From Agrobacterium rubi TR3 = NBRC 13261 (GTDB lineage: Bacteria; Pseudomonadota; Alphaproteobacteria; Rhizobiales; Rhizobiaceae): a DNA stretch of 56,181 bases. The stretch is from the NCBI RefSeq assembly GCF_000739935.1, contig NZ_BBJU01000008.1:1-56181 (forward strand). Reading direction: 5' to 3'. The notes below the pieces were generated by a model, which did no database searches, was not told where the DNA came from, and was given only the letters and a program-made list of their open reading frames with translations. A program made the position numbers and the translations under genes. This document shows, in pieces, positions 46,935 through 56,040 of the stretch (within the stretch, counting starts at the first letter, position 1; every line of letters starts with the position of its first letter).

Positions 46935-47630
46935 TCAGAGGGCAGACTTCAGGCGGGAAAGGATATCGCTGACGACAGCATCGCCCTCATGCTCCGGCTT
47001 GCGCGCCCGCACGAAACAGGCTTCCGAGCGCAGAATGATGCCGTCGGTCAGGATTTTCAAATGGTTGGCCTTGAGCGTCGAGCCGGTGGAGGTGATATCG
47101 ACGATGATATCCGCCTGCCCCGCCGCCGGTGCGCCTTCTGTGGCGCCGAGGCTTTCGACGATGCGGTAAAGCTGAATGCCGTGCTGGCGCGAGAAGAACT
47201 GCTGCGTCAGCCGCCAGTATTTGGTGGCAATCGCCAGCCTGCGGCCATGGCGGGCGCGGAATTCGGAGGCGACATCGCCCAGATCGGCCATGCTGTCCAC
47301 GTCAAGCCAAATCTCGGGCACGGCGACGACAACATCGGCGTGGCCGAAGCCGAGGCGGGCGCAGAATTCGACGCGGTTTTCGACATCGCTCAAATCCTCG
47401 CGCACGAGGTCTTCGCCGGTGACGCCGAAATCGACCGTGCCATTGCCGATTTCGCGGGCAATTTCGGAGGCCGAGAGGTAAGCGATCTCGATATCGTCAC
47501 GCCCCTCGACCCGACCGCGATAGGAGCGGTCATTGCCGATGGCGACAACCTTGAGGCCTGCGCGCTCCAGAATAGCGGAGGAATCTTCCTTCATGCGGCC
47601 CTTGGAGGGCAATGCGATGGTGATGGTCAT
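46935..47630 (-). CDS. hisG: ATP phosphoribosyltransferase, catalytic subunit (short form)
   Basis: This 231-residue enzyme starts histidine synthesis by joining ATP and PRPP. The length shows the short HisG form, which lacks the regulatory domain and needs HisZ. It begins [22 protein letters not shown]; the PRPP site is [20 protein letters not shown]. It overlaps the end of hisZ by four bases (ATGA), which fits the obligate complex. Confidence 0.96.
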   Translation of the reverse strand: MTITIALPSKGRMKEDSSAILERAGLKVVAIGNDRSYRGRVEGRDDIEIAYLSASEIAREIGNGTVDFGVTGEDLVREDLSDVENRVEFCARLGFGHADVVVAVPEIWLDVDSMADLGDVASEFRARHGRRLAIATKYWRLTQQFFSRQHGIQLYRIVESLGATEGAPAAGQADIIVDITSTGSTLKANHLKILTDGIILRSEACFVRARKPEHEGDAVVSDILSRLKSAL

Positions 47631-48748
47631 GGTTTGGCACTCACGGCTTCAATGCGATCCAGCCAGAGCGAAAAACCGACCGCCGGTATCTTGTCCTTTG
47701 CGCCGAGCAGCGTCATCAGCCGATCGAACCGCCCACCACCGGCCAGAACGGCACTCTCGCCGTCCACGCCGACTTCGAAAACGAGGCCGGTGTAGTAATC
47801 CAGCGGGCGACCGAAGGCGGCACCATAGGTGATGGCGTTAAGATCAAGGCCACCATTGGCGAGCGCTGCAACGCGCGCGTCAAACGCGGACAAGGCGCCA
47901 TCCAGTTTCAATTTTGCCTTATCGGCAAATTCGGACAGCGTCTGCGATGCCTGCGACAGCGGGGCTTGCAAGGATAGAAACTGCTTCAGCAGCTCAAAGC
48001 TTTCATCCGGCAGGCGCGTGGCGGCGAGCGCCAGCTTTTCACGCAGACGGCGGGCGATCTCCTGCGGCGCGCGGCTGGCATTAGTGGAATAGCCCGTGTC
48101 CTGCATGACGCTATCGATATACTCGACGAGCACCTTTTCCTCGCCCGTTGCCAGCAGACCAGCGACGCGCGCGTCGAGCCCCGTCATGGGTTTGGGGCTG
48201 ACGAGACTTTGCAGCAGTGCTTCCAACTGCTTCGTATCGCCAAAGGCCTGCACCAGCCGCTTCTGCCAGCCTTGCGGCAAGCCGAGGGCGGCGACGACCG
48301 CTTCGAACACCTGCTGGTCACCCAGCGTCACGGTCAGCTTGCGACCGGGCAGCAGCCGCGCCAGAATGCCGATGGCATCGCTGATGGCGCGGGCATCGGC
48401 GCTGGCGACATCGGTATCGCCCAAGTCTTCGATGCCAGCCTGATAAAACTCGTTTGCACCTTCACGGCGCTGACGAAACACTTCGCCCAGATAGGAATAG
48501 CGCTTGGGCGTGCCGGTTGCGGTTTCGATGTGGCGCAGGCAGACGGGAATGGTGAATTCCGGGCGCAGGCATAGGCTTTCGCCCGTTTCGCTCTCCGTCA
48601 GGAAAATCCGACGGCGCAGGTCTTCTCCGGCCATATCGAGGAACGGTTCGGCGGGTTGAATGACCGGCGTGTTGACGCGATTGGTGCGACGCGCATCGAA
48701 TTCATCCAGAAGCTCACCGGCAAAATCCGGCATGTCGATCAGGGGCAT
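47627..48748 (-). CDS. hisZ: ATP phosphoribosyltransferase regulatory subunit
   Basis: This 373-residue HisRS paralogue activates short HisG. It keeps class II synthetase-like blocks ([43 protein letters not shown]) but lacks the anticodon-binding domain. It lies between a VOC gene and hisG on the same strand. Confidence 0.95.
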   Translation of the reverse strand: MPLIDMPDFAGELLDEFDARRTNRVNTPVIQPAEPFLDMAGEDLRRRIFLTESETGESLCLRPEFTIPVCLRHIETATGTPKRYSYLGEVFRQRREGANEFYQAGIEDLGDTDVASADARAISDAIGILARLLPGRKLTVTLGDQQVFEAVVAALGLPQGWQKRLVQAFGDTKQLEALLQSLVSPKPMTGLDARVAGLLATGEEKVLVEYIDSVMQDTGYSTNASRAPQEIARRLREKLALAATRLPDESFELLKQFLSLQAPLSQASQTLSEFADKAKLKLDGALSAFDARVAALANGGLDLNAITYGAAFGRPLDYYTGLVFEVGVDGESAVLAGGGRFDRLMTLLGAKDKIPAVGFSLWLDRIEAVSAKP

Positions 48749-48764
48749 GGGCTGCTACTTTTCA

Positions 48765-49133
48765 TCACAGTGCGCACGGCTGCATCAGTTCGATGCGGTT
48801 GCCGAAAGGGTCATAGACGTAAAAGCGGTCATAGCCTTCCAACGGCTCATCCTCAACCACATGGCAGCCTGCCAGTTCAAGTGTTTTTCGTATATCGGCG
48901 AGGTCATCGACCAGGAAAGCGGGATGCGCTTTTCTGGCAGACCTGAAATCCGCTTCGACGCCCAGATGAACGCGCACCGTGCCGTGTTCAAACCAGCACC
49001 CGCCACGTTCGGCAAGATTGCCGGGCTTTGTGCGCTCCGACAATCCGAGGAGTGAGCCGTAGAATCGGCGCGCATCCTCCTCACCGCCCGCAGGCATGGC
49101 AAGCTGCACGTGGTCGAGCGCGAGGATGCTCAT
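48765..49133 (-). CDS. VOC (glyoxalase-like) family protein
   Basis: This 122-residue single-domain protein has the beta-alpha-beta-beta-beta repeats of the vicinal oxygen chelate family: LALDHVQLAMPAGGEEDARRFYGSLLGL at the start and YVYDPFGNRIELMQP at the end (His8 and Glu near 117 are likely metal ligands). It lies four bases after the hisS stop and 16 before hisZ, so it is in the his operon. No link to histidine synthesis is known. Confidence 0.9.
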   Translation of the reverse strand: MSILALDHVQLAMPAGGEEDARRFYGSLLGLSERTKPGNLAERGGCWFEHGTVRVHLGVEADFRSARKAHPAFLVDDLADIRKTLELAGCHVVEDEPLEGYDRFYVYDPFGNRIELMQPCAL

Positions 49134-49137
49134 CGGC

Positions 49138-50727
49138 TCAGTTGCCTCCGGCTGCCCGCTGGCGATCTTCCGCCTGCGCAGCCAGAATTTCCTTCACCTT
49201 GGCCACAAGATCGGCCTCCGGTACGGTTTCCTGCGCGACACGGGCTTCACGCCAAGCAACATTGTCTTCTATCTCACCGGACAGGCGCTTGCCCTCGATC
49301 AGGTCCTTGATCTGCACGACGTTCTCGGCACGTTCATCGCCACCCTGAATGATAGCGATAGGGGCGCCCATGCGGTCGGCATATTTCAGCTGGTTGCCGA
49401 ATTTCTTCCAGTTGCCCTGATACATCTCGGCACGAATGCCTTCCTTGCGCAGCGCCTGCGTGAAGCGTTGGTAGCGGCCCATGCTCTCCACATCACCGTC
49501 CATGACGGTGACGAGGACGGGCGCTAGCGGCTTGACCTGACCGAGCTTGCCAAGGTTCTTCAACGCCGTCATCAGGCGCGAGACACCGATGGAAAAGCCC
49601 GTTGCCGGAACCGGCTGGCCCATGAAGCGCGACACCAGACCATCATAACGACCACCGCCACCGACCGAGCCGAAGACGACCTTTTCGCCCTTTTCGTTGG
49701 TGACATCGAACGTGAGTTCGGCTTCGTAGACGGGACCCGTGTAGTATTCGAGGCCACGAATAACCGACGGATCGATTTGGATACGACTGCGGTCATATCC
49801 AGCCGCCGCCGTCAATTTCGCGATCATCCGAAGTTCATCAATGCCTTCTGAAAAGGCACCTTTCTCGATAGGAAATGACTGAACGAACCCATCGACAATT
49901 TCTTCGTTGGTTGAAATGTTGTTCGTCTCTAATTTGAGCTTATCTGATCCTGCCACGGGCGTATATTGTATCGATTTCCAACTAAGGTACTGGATCAAAG
50001 TGGCAATCTGGTTTTCGTCAAGCCCAGCGCCTTTGGTAAAGTCTCCAGACTCGTCTTTACGGCCCGGTCCAAGCAACAATTTCACGCCTTCAGGGCCAAA
50101 CTTGTCCAGCTTATCAATGGCACGCAGCACATTCAACCGCCGTGCTGCATTCTCCTCACCACCCAAACCGATGGCTTCCATCACGCCATCCAGAACCTTG
50201 CGGTTGTTCACGCGGATCACATAATCGCCGCGCTTGATGCCTAGCGCTTCCAGCGTATCCGCCATCATCATGCACATTTCAGCATCAGCCTGCACGCCTG
50301 CCGCGCCAACCGTGTCAGCATCGAATTGCATAAATTGGCGGAAGCGACCGGGGCCGGGCTTTTCGTTGCGAAAGACGTAGCCAGCGCGGTAGGTGCGGAA
50401 GGGGAGCTGTATCTCGTTGAAGTTCTCAGCGACGTGGCGGGCGAGTGGGGCAGTGAGGTCGTAGCGCAGGCTCATCCACTGGTCGTCGTCATCGGTCAGC
50501 GAAAACACGCCTTCATTGGGGCGGTCGCTATCGGGCAGGAATTTGCCAAGCGCATCGGTATATTCGAACAGCGGCGTCTCGATGGGATCAAAGCCGTAGA
50601 GTTCGTAGACGCCACGGATTTTCTCAATCATCTCGTTGGTGGCATGGATATCGGCGCTAGAGCGGTCCACGAAGCCGCGCGGCAGGCGGGCTTTCAGTTT
50701 CTGAGGCTTTTTTGCTTTTTCGCTCAT
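49138..50727 (-). CDS. hisS: Histidine-tRNA ligase
   Basis: This 529-residue class II synthetase has motif 2 [32 protein letters not shown], the histidine motif [11 protein letters not shown] and motif 3 [30 protein letters not shown], then an anticodon-binding domain. The start is the ATG at 50727; the frame extends antisense through the toxin-antitoxin genes, which is not coding. Residues 212-290, the insertion domain, are encoded by visibly AT-richer DNA. Confidence 0.96.
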   Translation of the reverse strand: MSEKAKKPQKLKARLPRGFVDRSSADIHATNEMIEKIRGVYELYGFDPIETPLFEYTDALGKFLPDSDRPNEGVFSLTDDDDQWMSLRYDLTAPLARHVAENFNEIQLPFRTYRAGYVFRNEKPGPGRFRQFMQFDADTVGAAGVQADAEMCMMMADTLEALGIKRGDYVIRVNNRKVLDGVMEAIGLGGEENAARRLNVLRAIDKLDKFGPEGVKLLLGPGRKDESGDFTKGAGLDENQIATLIQYLSWKSIQYTPVAGSDKLKLETNNISTNEEIVDGFVQSFPIEKGAFSEGIDELRMIAKLTAAAGYDRSRIQIDPSVIRGLEYYTGPVYEAELTFDVTNEKGEKVVFGSVGGGGRYDGLVSRFMGQPVPATGFSIGVSRLMTALKNLGKLGQVKPLAPVLVTVMDGDVESMGRYQRFTQALRKEGIRAEMYQGNWKKFGNQLKYADRMGAPIAIIQGGDERAENVVQIKDLIEGKRLSGEIEDNVAWREARVAQETVPEADLVAKVKEILAAQAEDRQRAAGGN

Positions 50728-50835
50728 GGGGCCGGTCCAATTATCTCTTGAAATCAAGCCGGTGTCATAGAGGACGAAGCCCTGTGCGGCAAGGCCGCAG
50801 CGGTGCAGTTTTACTGGCGTGGCCACGGAAAAGAT

Positions 50836-50869
50836 GGTAGGTGGGATACACGCATCCCACTCCACTACC
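50836..50869. promoter_or_regulatory. Putative toxin-antitoxin operator
   Basis: GTGGGAT (50841-50847) and ATCCCAC (50854-50860) form a perfect inverted repeat, with GGTAG and CTACC as an outer pair. It ends 14 bases before the antitoxin ATG, a usual place for antitoxin autorepression. As RNA it would be a stable hairpin just before the ribosome binding site. Confidence 0.65.
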
Positions 50870-50883
50870 GGGAGAAGAACCCA

Positions 50884-51111
50884 ATGAGCAAACAGACCGC
50901 CATTCGCCTGCCCGACGACACCTATGAGCGCCTGAAAGCGCTGTCCGAGCGCACGGGCCGCACATCCGCCTATTATATCCGCGAGGCCATCGAAAAGCAC
51001 ATCGAGGATATGGAGGATTTGTATCTGGCTGAAGAGGCCACGCGGCAGATACAGCGTGGTGAGTCCAAGGTCATCAGCGCGGAGGAGATGTGGCGTGACG
51101 TGGAAAATTGA
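50884..51111 (+). CDS. Type II antitoxin, ribbon-helix-helix (RelB/CopG-like)
   Basis: This 75-residue protein has a ribbon-helix-helix N-terminus ([38 protein letters not shown]) that should bind the nearby palindrome, and an acidic C-terminus that should wrap the toxin. GGGAGAAG precedes the ATG. It overlaps the toxin gene by 17 bases. Confidence 0.88.
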   Translation: MSKQTAIRLPDDTYERLKALSERTGRTSAYYIREAIEKHIEDMEDLYLAEEATRQIQRGESKVISAEEMWRDVEN

Positions 51112-51358
51112 GTACCACTCGGATTTTCGAACGAAAGTCGCAGACATCGATCCAAGTCTTCGCCACCGCATCCGCTCGTTTTTGCATGAGCAGGTGGCGG
51201 CCTTGGACGACCCGCGCAAAATCGGCGCAAATCTCGGCAACTACTGGCGATATTGGGAAAGCGGTTTGCGTTTCATTTGCGACATTCAAGATCAAAAGCG
51301 GTCCATACTCGTCATCGAAATCGGCCACCTGCCCAAGAAGTCTATCGCTGAACCATGA
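51095..51358 (+). CDS. RelE/ParE-family toxin
   Basis: This 87-residue protein begins [17 protein letters not shown] and ends with [26 protein letters not shown], the RelE/ParE strand pattern. The GTG start at 51095 lies seven bases after GGAGGAG; the frame from 51056 would read through the antitoxin. It is probably an mRNA interferase or gyrase inhibitor, not distinguishable by eye. Its stop overlaps the start of the next gene (ATGA). Confidence 0.87.
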   Translation: MTWKIEYHSDFRTKVADIDPSLRHRIRSFLHEQVAALDDPRKIGANLGNYWRYWESGLRFICDIQDQKRSILVIEIGHLPKKSIAEP

Positions 51359-52119
51359 TCCTCGAAGCCATCAATTACGCCGCGACATACCGCAAGACGC
51401 CGCCGGAATTTCGGCCCTATATCCGCTATTCCGTCAATCTGTGGGCGCGGGCCAACCGGTGTGGAAAAGCCTGGGCCGAGCACGAGGACAACAGCAAGCG
51501 CTTCATTTTGTCTGCTGCGGGCAAGCTGAAACAGCGCCGCACGGCTGTCGTGCTGGGCTCCGGCCTGTTGCGGGATGTGCCGTTGCAGCAACTGGCTGCG
51601 GGTTTCGATACCGTGGTTCTGGTCGATCTGGTGCATCTCGCCAGCCTTCGCGCCAAGCTCTATGCCCGTCACAGCAGAACCGTGGTTCTGAACCACCGCG
51701 ATCTCTCGGGCTATGACGATCTGGCGGCAGGCAAACCGCTGGAGCCGTTAGGTTTTCTGCGGCTGGTGCCCTATCTCGACTTCGTCGTGTCGGCTAATCT
51801 TCTGTCGCAAATCGGCACCGGTATTCGCAACCGTCTGGAAAAGCAGCCTGATCCCGCGATGCCGCAGGACGCCTTGCCGCAGCTCATTCAGGCGCATCTG
51901 GATGGTCTGTCGGGTCTTCCCTGCAAGGCCTGCATCATTACCGATACCGCCTTCGAAGTGATCGATAAAAACGGCACGCGACATCAGCAGGAAGACCTGT
52001 TGCATGGCGTGAGCGTTCCGAAGATTGCACGCGGCTGGGACTGGCCGGTGGTGCCGTTTGGTGAAGAAAGCCGCGATTATCAGATCATTCACACGGTCGT
52101 TGCCAGCGAACTGACATGA
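51355..52119 (+). CDS. Conserved protein with a Rossmann-like, possibly SAM-binding core
   Basis: I do not recognise this 254-residue protein. The middle (about 62-100: [40 protein letters not shown]) looks like a class I methyltransferase core: a Gly-rich loop after strand 1 and an acidic residue at the end of strand 2. A second block is [18 protein letters not shown]. The N-terminus ([25 protein letters not shown]) is basic and aromatic. Its ATG overlaps the toxin stop codon, so it is translated with the TA pair. No classical catalytic motif can be read. Confidence 0.72.
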   Translation: MILEAINYAATYRKTPPEFRPYIRYSVNLWARANRCGKAWAEHEDNSKRFILSAAGKLKQRRTAVVLGSGLLRDVPLQQLAAGFDTVVLVDLVHLASLRAKLYARHSRTVVLNHRDLSGYDDLAAGKPLEPLGFLRLVPYLDFVVSANLLSQIGTGIRNRLEKQPDPAMPQDALPQLIQAHLDGLSGLPCKACIITDTAFEVIDKNGTRHQQEDLLHGVSVPKIARGWDWPVVPFGEESRDYQIIHTVVASELT

Positions 52120-52171
52120 TTGTCCTATTTTCTCGATATTCCGCAGGATTGAACAAGGACCCACGATCACC

Positions 52172-52540
52172 ATGAAGACCATTTCCCTCGCCGCCGCAAT
52201 TGTCGTCTCGCTCATCATGCCCGCCTTTGCGCAGGATAGCGGCAGCCATGCCGGCCACGACATGTCGAAGCCCGCAGCCGCAGACAGCCCTTCGACGAAA
52301 GCCTTCATGGAAGCCAGCAAGAAAATGCATGGCGATATGGCCATGGACTATACCGGCGATGCCGACGTGGATTTCGTGCGCGGCATGATCCCGCATCATC
52401 AGGGCGCGATTGAAATGGCGAAGGTGCAATTGCAATACGGCAAAGACCCCGAAATCCGCAAACTGGCGGAAGAGGTCATCAAGGCGCAGGAAGCCGAGAT
52501 AGCTATGATGAAAGAGTGGCTGAAAGCCAGAGGTCACTAA
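52172..52540 (+). CDS. DUF305 family periplasmic protein
   Basis: This 122-residue protein has a signal peptide ([21 protein letters not shown]) and a helical DUF305 domain with [24 protein letters not shown] and [15 protein letters not shown]. His- and Met-rich segments ([20 protein letters not shown]) suggest copper or other metal binding, as in CopM-type relatives; this is inference. Confidence 0.9.
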   Translation: MKTISLAAAIVVSLIMPAFAQDSGSHAGHDMSKPAAADSPSTKAFMEASKKMHGDMAMDYTGDADVDFVRGMIPHHQGAIEMAKVQLQYGKDPEIRKLAEEVIKAQEAEIAMMKEWLKARGH

Positions 52541-52548
52541 AGGGTAGC

Positions 52549-52992
52549 TTAAGGCTGCCTCTCCACCGTAATCGTATAATTCGCCCCAAGCCCGCGGCGG
52601 GATGCGCTGAGAACGAGGATGGGGCGGATCAGCCAGTCGGTGTCGGCCTTGGGTGTCAGCACCGCCGTGTTCTTACCCGCATCGCTGAAAAAAATCGCGT
52701 CGTCCTCGGGCTTGGCGAAATCGAAGATCGCCATGACGACGAATTCGCTGCGACTGGTCAGCGTTACCTTCAGCGTTTCGCCCGCCTTGACCTTGACGCG
52801 GTAGACATCGCCCCTGCCCTGCCGCGTCCAGCCGTTGAGCACCAGCGGGCCGGAGGCGGGAAGCGCCGCCTGTTTCAGCGCCTCGCCATCATCAAGCCAG
52901 ATACCATCGACATTGCGGCCTTCCGCATGGGCGGGAGCCGTCGCCGAGATGATGAGAAGAGACGCCAGAAGAATGTGTAAAAATCGGGTCAC
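52549..52992 (-). CDS. Exported protein of unknown function
   Basis: This 147-residue protein starts with a signal peptide (TRFLHILLASLLIISATAPAHA). The GTG start at 52992 overlaps the stop of tag (GTGA), so it is translationally coupled to it. The mature part is beta-rich (LVLNGWTRQGRGDVYRVKVKAGETLKVTLTSRSEFVVMAIFD), like a pre-peptidase C-terminal or Ig-like domain. The role is unknown. Confidence 0.78.
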   Translation of the reverse strand: MTRFLHILLASLLIISATAPAHAEGRNVDGIWLDDGEALKQAALPASGPLVLNGWTRQGRGDVYRVKVKAGETLKVTLTSRSEFVVMAIFDFAKPEDDAIFFSDAGKNTAVLTPKADTDWLIRPILVLSASRRGLGANYTITVERQP

Positions 52993-53618
52993 GGGCGTGA
53001 AAACTCCAGCCGTTGAGCATCGATGCGGGGGCGGCAGTGGCAACCTTCGATGTGGTCGTTGACCATACCCATGGCCTGCATGAAAGCATAGACGGTCGTC
53101 GGACCGACAAAGGTCCAGCCGCGTTTCTTCAGGTCTTTCGACAGGCGCGTGGAGGCGGGCGTGGTGGGGTTGGCGCGCAGGGTGGCATAATCGAACACCG
53201 GCGGGCGCTCATCCGGCTGCGGTTCAAAACGCCAGAAATAGCGGGCGAGCGACCCGAATTCATCGCGCATCTCGATGGCGCGGCGGGCATTGTTGATGGT
53301 GGAGACGATCTTGCCGCGATGGCGGATGATGCCCTTGTCGGCCACGCAACGCTCTATATCCTCGTCTCCGAATTCCGCGACCTTGTCGAAATCGAAACCA
53401 CAGAATGCGGCGCGAAAGGCCTCGCGCTTTCGCAGCACCGTCAGCCAGGACAGGCCGGACTGGAAGCCCTCAAGGCAAATCTTTTCGAACAGGCGTCTGT
53501 CGTCATCGACGGGACGGCCCCATTCCTCATCATGGTATCTGGCATAGTCTTCCAGTCCCTGCTGCCAGAAGCAGCGGACCTTGCCATCTTCGCCCGTCAT
53601 AAGGCCGGTTTCAGTCAT
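52989..53618 (-). CDS. tag: DNA-3-methyladenine glycosylase I
   Basis: This 209-residue base-excision enzyme removes 3-methyladenine. CFWQQGLEDYARYHDEEWGRPVDDDRRLFEKICLEGFQSGLSW is the family block; the zinc ligands are Cys in RCFW, His in YHDEEWG and His/Cys in DHIEGCHC. The start may be 53618 or 53600. Confidence 0.95.
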   Translation of the reverse strand: MTETGLMTGEDGKVRCFWQQGLEDYARYHDEEWGRPVDDDRRLFEKICLEGFQSGLSWLTVLRKREAFRAAFCGFDFDKVAEFGDEDIERCVADKGIIRHRGKIVSTINNARRAIEMRDEFGSLARYFWRFEPQPDERPPVFDYATLRANPTTPASTRLSKDLKKRGWTFVGPTTVYAFMQAMGMVNDHIEGCHCRPRIDAQRLEFSRP

Positions 53619-53807
53619 GGAGCAGATGCCTTTGTGGTTGGTGACGCGGTGATTACCATTGATTCACTCTGTTTCAAAACCGCGCGCTAACCTTATTAAA
53701 AGGTTTCATCCAAATCGCGCCTTTTCATGATGTGCCATTTACCATTCGCTGTCTCCAAGGTGCGAACGTGATGATTATTTTCCGGTGTCATGTAGAGAGT
53801 CCACCCG

Positions 53808-54530
53808 ATGTCGATGAAATCCGTTGTTCTGGCGCTGAGCTTTCTCTCCGCCATCTCCGTGCCAGCCCTTGCCAATGATCGCTACCGGGAGCGCCCGCCG
53901 GTCGTCGTCAGCCCAGACCTGACCGCGCCGTGGGTCATGCAGCTTGGCGGCGGGCAGGTTCGCCCGGTCGTTTATCCGCAGCGTCCGGCTTCCCCTTCGC
54001 TGTTTCAGCGTCCGGTGACCCAACCGCGCCCGCAGGCGGCGGCTGCCAGAACCGGGGACCCGCGCCTGCGCATCGCCCCGCAGTTTCTGCCGCAGATGGT
54101 GCGATATGATGGCAAGGAAGCGCCCGGCACCATCGTCATCGATACGCCCAACCGTTTCCTTTATCTGGTGATGGCAGATGGCAAAGCGCGTCGCTACGGC
54201 GTCGGCGTCGGCAAGCCGGGCTTCGAATGGGCCGGTACGCACAAGATTACCCGCAAGAACGAATGGCCGGATTGGACGCCGCCAAAAGAGATGATCACCC
54301 GCGAGGCCGCCAAGGGACACTACCTGCCCGCCTATATGGAAGGCGGTCCGCAAAACCCGATGGGCGCGCGCGCCATGTATCTCGGCTCCACACTGTATCG
54401 CATTCATGGCACGAACCAGCCGTGGACGATTGGCAGCAACAATTCCTCGGGTTGCATCCGCATGCGCAATGAAGATGTCACCGATCTCTACGAGCGCGTG
54501 AATGTCGGCACCCGCGTGATTGTGATCTGA
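53808..54530 (+). CDS. L,D-transpeptidase (ErfK/YbiS/YcfS/YnhG family)
   Basis: This 240-residue periplasmic enzyme has a signal peptide (SVVLALSFLSAISVPALA), a Pro/Arg-rich linker, and a YkuD catalytic domain from about residue 105 (GTIVIDTPNRFLYLVMADGKARRYGVGVG). The catalytic motif is IHGTN followed by SSGCIRMRNEDVTDLYERV with the nucleophile Cys. It forms 3-3 crosslinks in peptidoglycan or attaches proteins to it; rhizobia carry many such genes. Confidence 0.93.
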   Translation: MSMKSVVLALSFLSAISVPALANDRYRERPPVVVSPDLTAPWVMQLGGGQVRPVVYPQRPASPSLFQRPVTQPRPQAAAARTGDPRLRIAPQFLPQMVRYDGKEAPGTIVIDTPNRFLYLVMADGKARRYGVGVGKPGFEWAGTHKITRKNEWPDWTPPKEMITREAAKGHYLPAYMEGGPQNPMGARAMYLGSTLYRIHGTNQPWTIGSNNSSGCIRMRNEDVTDLYERVNVGTRVIVI

Positions 54531-54683
54531 TAGCAACGGTGAAGTCATTCCTTGCGCCCAAAAGTAGAAAACGGGCGTGAAGAAAGTTGCTCTCTGAAAA
54601 AGATAGGTTAAGGTCCGGCCATCGACTTTGGCGGGGGACGTCAAGGGGGCCGGACGCGCTTTACAGCAGCAGACCGGACATTG

Positions 54684-54714
54684 AAAAACGGGCGGCTCAA
54701 ACCGCCCGTTTTTT
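54684..54714. terminator. Bidirectional terminator overlapping the glcF stop codon
   Basis: AAAAACGGGCGG and CCGCCCGTTTTTT pair across the loop CTCAAA. The glcF stop codon (TGA on the minus strand, 54697-54699) lies inside that loop. Confidence 0.88.
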
Positions 54715-56019
54715 ATGGATCGCTTCGATCACGGCAGGCTTTTCTCCACCATAGGCCCAATCCAGCAGTTGCACCGTGTGCAGAATGGGCAGGGCCGTGC
54801 CGGTGGCGATCTGCGTCATGCAGCCAATGTTGCCGGTGGCGATGATGTCGGCCTTCGTCGCCTCGATATTCCTGACCTTGCGGGCCTTCAATGTCGCCGA
54901 TATTTCCGGCTGAAGAATATTGTAAGTGCCCGCCGAGCCACAACAGAGATGTCCTTCCGCCGGATCGCGCACGGTAAAACCTGCGGCTTTCAGCAACAGC
55001 TTGGGAATGGCCGTTATCTTCTGGCCGTGCTGCATGGAACAGGCAGAGTGATAGGCGACCGTCAGACCGTTTCGCTCCAGCGGCGCCAGATCGAGGCTGG
55101 CGAGATATTCGGTGATGTCTTTTGCCAGGGCCGAAACACGCGCTGCCTTTTCCGCATAGGCCGCATCCAGCCGCAGCATATGGCCGTAATCCTTGATGGT
55201 AGTGCCGCAACCGGACGCGGTGATGATGATGGCATCCAGCCCGCCGGTCTCGATTTCGCGCGTCCAGACATCGACATTGCGCCGGGCAGAGACCAGTGCC
55301 TGGTCCTCCCGCCCCATGTGGTGCACCAGCGCGCCGCAACAGCCCTCACCTTGCGGCAGCACCACCTCAACGCCAAGCCGGGTCGAAAGCCGGATGGTCG
55401 CGTCATTGATGGCGGGATCGAGCACCGGCTGCGCGCAACCGCCCAGAATGGCCACCCGTCCGCGTTTTTCGATCTTGGGCGAATAGCTACCGGGGTTTGA
55501 CAGGGCGGAAGCGGCAGGAATTGTTTGAGGCGCGAGATCCAGCATGGCAGCCAAGGGTTTCAGCGTCGCGGACTTGCGAAACAGGCCCGCGAACGGCCTG
55601 CCGAAGCGCGCAAGCTTCAGCGCCAGGCGAAAGCGCGACGGGTGCGGCAGCACGAAGGCCAGCAGGCTGCGCATCATCCGGTCCACAAGCGGGCGGCGAT
55701 AGGTCTTTTCGATATGGACGCGGGCGTGATCGACCAGATGCATATAGTCGACACCGGACGGACAGGTGGTCGTGCAGGCCAGACAGGACAGGCATCGGTC
55801 GATATGCGTCACCACCTGCTTATCCGCCGGGCGGTCGTTTTCCAGCATATCCTTGATGAGATAGATGCGCCCGCGCGGGCTATCCAGCTCGTTGCCCAGC
55901 GTCACATAGGTGGGACAGGTGGCCGTGCAGAACCCGCAATGCACGCATTTGCGCAGAATTTTTTCCGATTCCGCGACGTTGGGATCGGTGAGTTGCTGGG
56001 GGGTGAAGGAGGTTTGCAT
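54697..56019 (-). CDS. glcF: Glycolate oxidase, iron-sulfur subunit
   Basis: This 440-residue subunit carries two [4Fe-4S] clusters: CVHCGFCTATCPTY and CLSCLACTTTCPSG near the N-terminus. Two CCG domains follow (GEGCCGALVHHMG and GHLCCGSAGTYNIL). It moves electrons from GlcD/GlcE to the quinone pool. glcD and glcE would lie to the right, outside the window. Confidence 0.94.
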   Translation of the reverse strand: MQTSFTPQQLTDPNVAESEKILRKCVHCGFCTATCPTYVTLGNELDSPRGRIYLIKDMLENDRPADKQVVTHIDRCLSCLACTTTCPSGVDYMHLVDHARVHIEKTYRRPLVDRMMRSLLAFVLPHPSRFRLALKLARFGRPFAGLFRKSATLKPLAAMLDLAPQTIPAASALSNPGSYSPKIEKRGRVAILGGCAQPVLDPAINDATIRLSTRLGVEVVLPQGEGCCGALVHHMGREDQALVSARRNVDVWTREIETGGLDAIIITASGCGTTIKDYGHMLRLDAAYAEKAARVSALAKDITEYLASLDLAPLERNGLTVAYHSACSMQHGQKITAIPKLLLKAAGFTVRDPAEGHLCCGSAGTYNILQPEISATLKARKVRNIEATKADIIATGNIGCMTQIATGTALPILHTVQLLDWAYGGEKPAVIEAIHKKRAV

Positions 56020-56040
56020 CAGGTGAGACCTCGTTGGGCG

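Noticed and set aside
50728..51240. N-terminal extension of hisS to 700 residues
   Set aside because: It runs antisense through the antitoxin and toxin genes and has no similarity to HisRS; the ATG at 50727 gives the normal enzyme.
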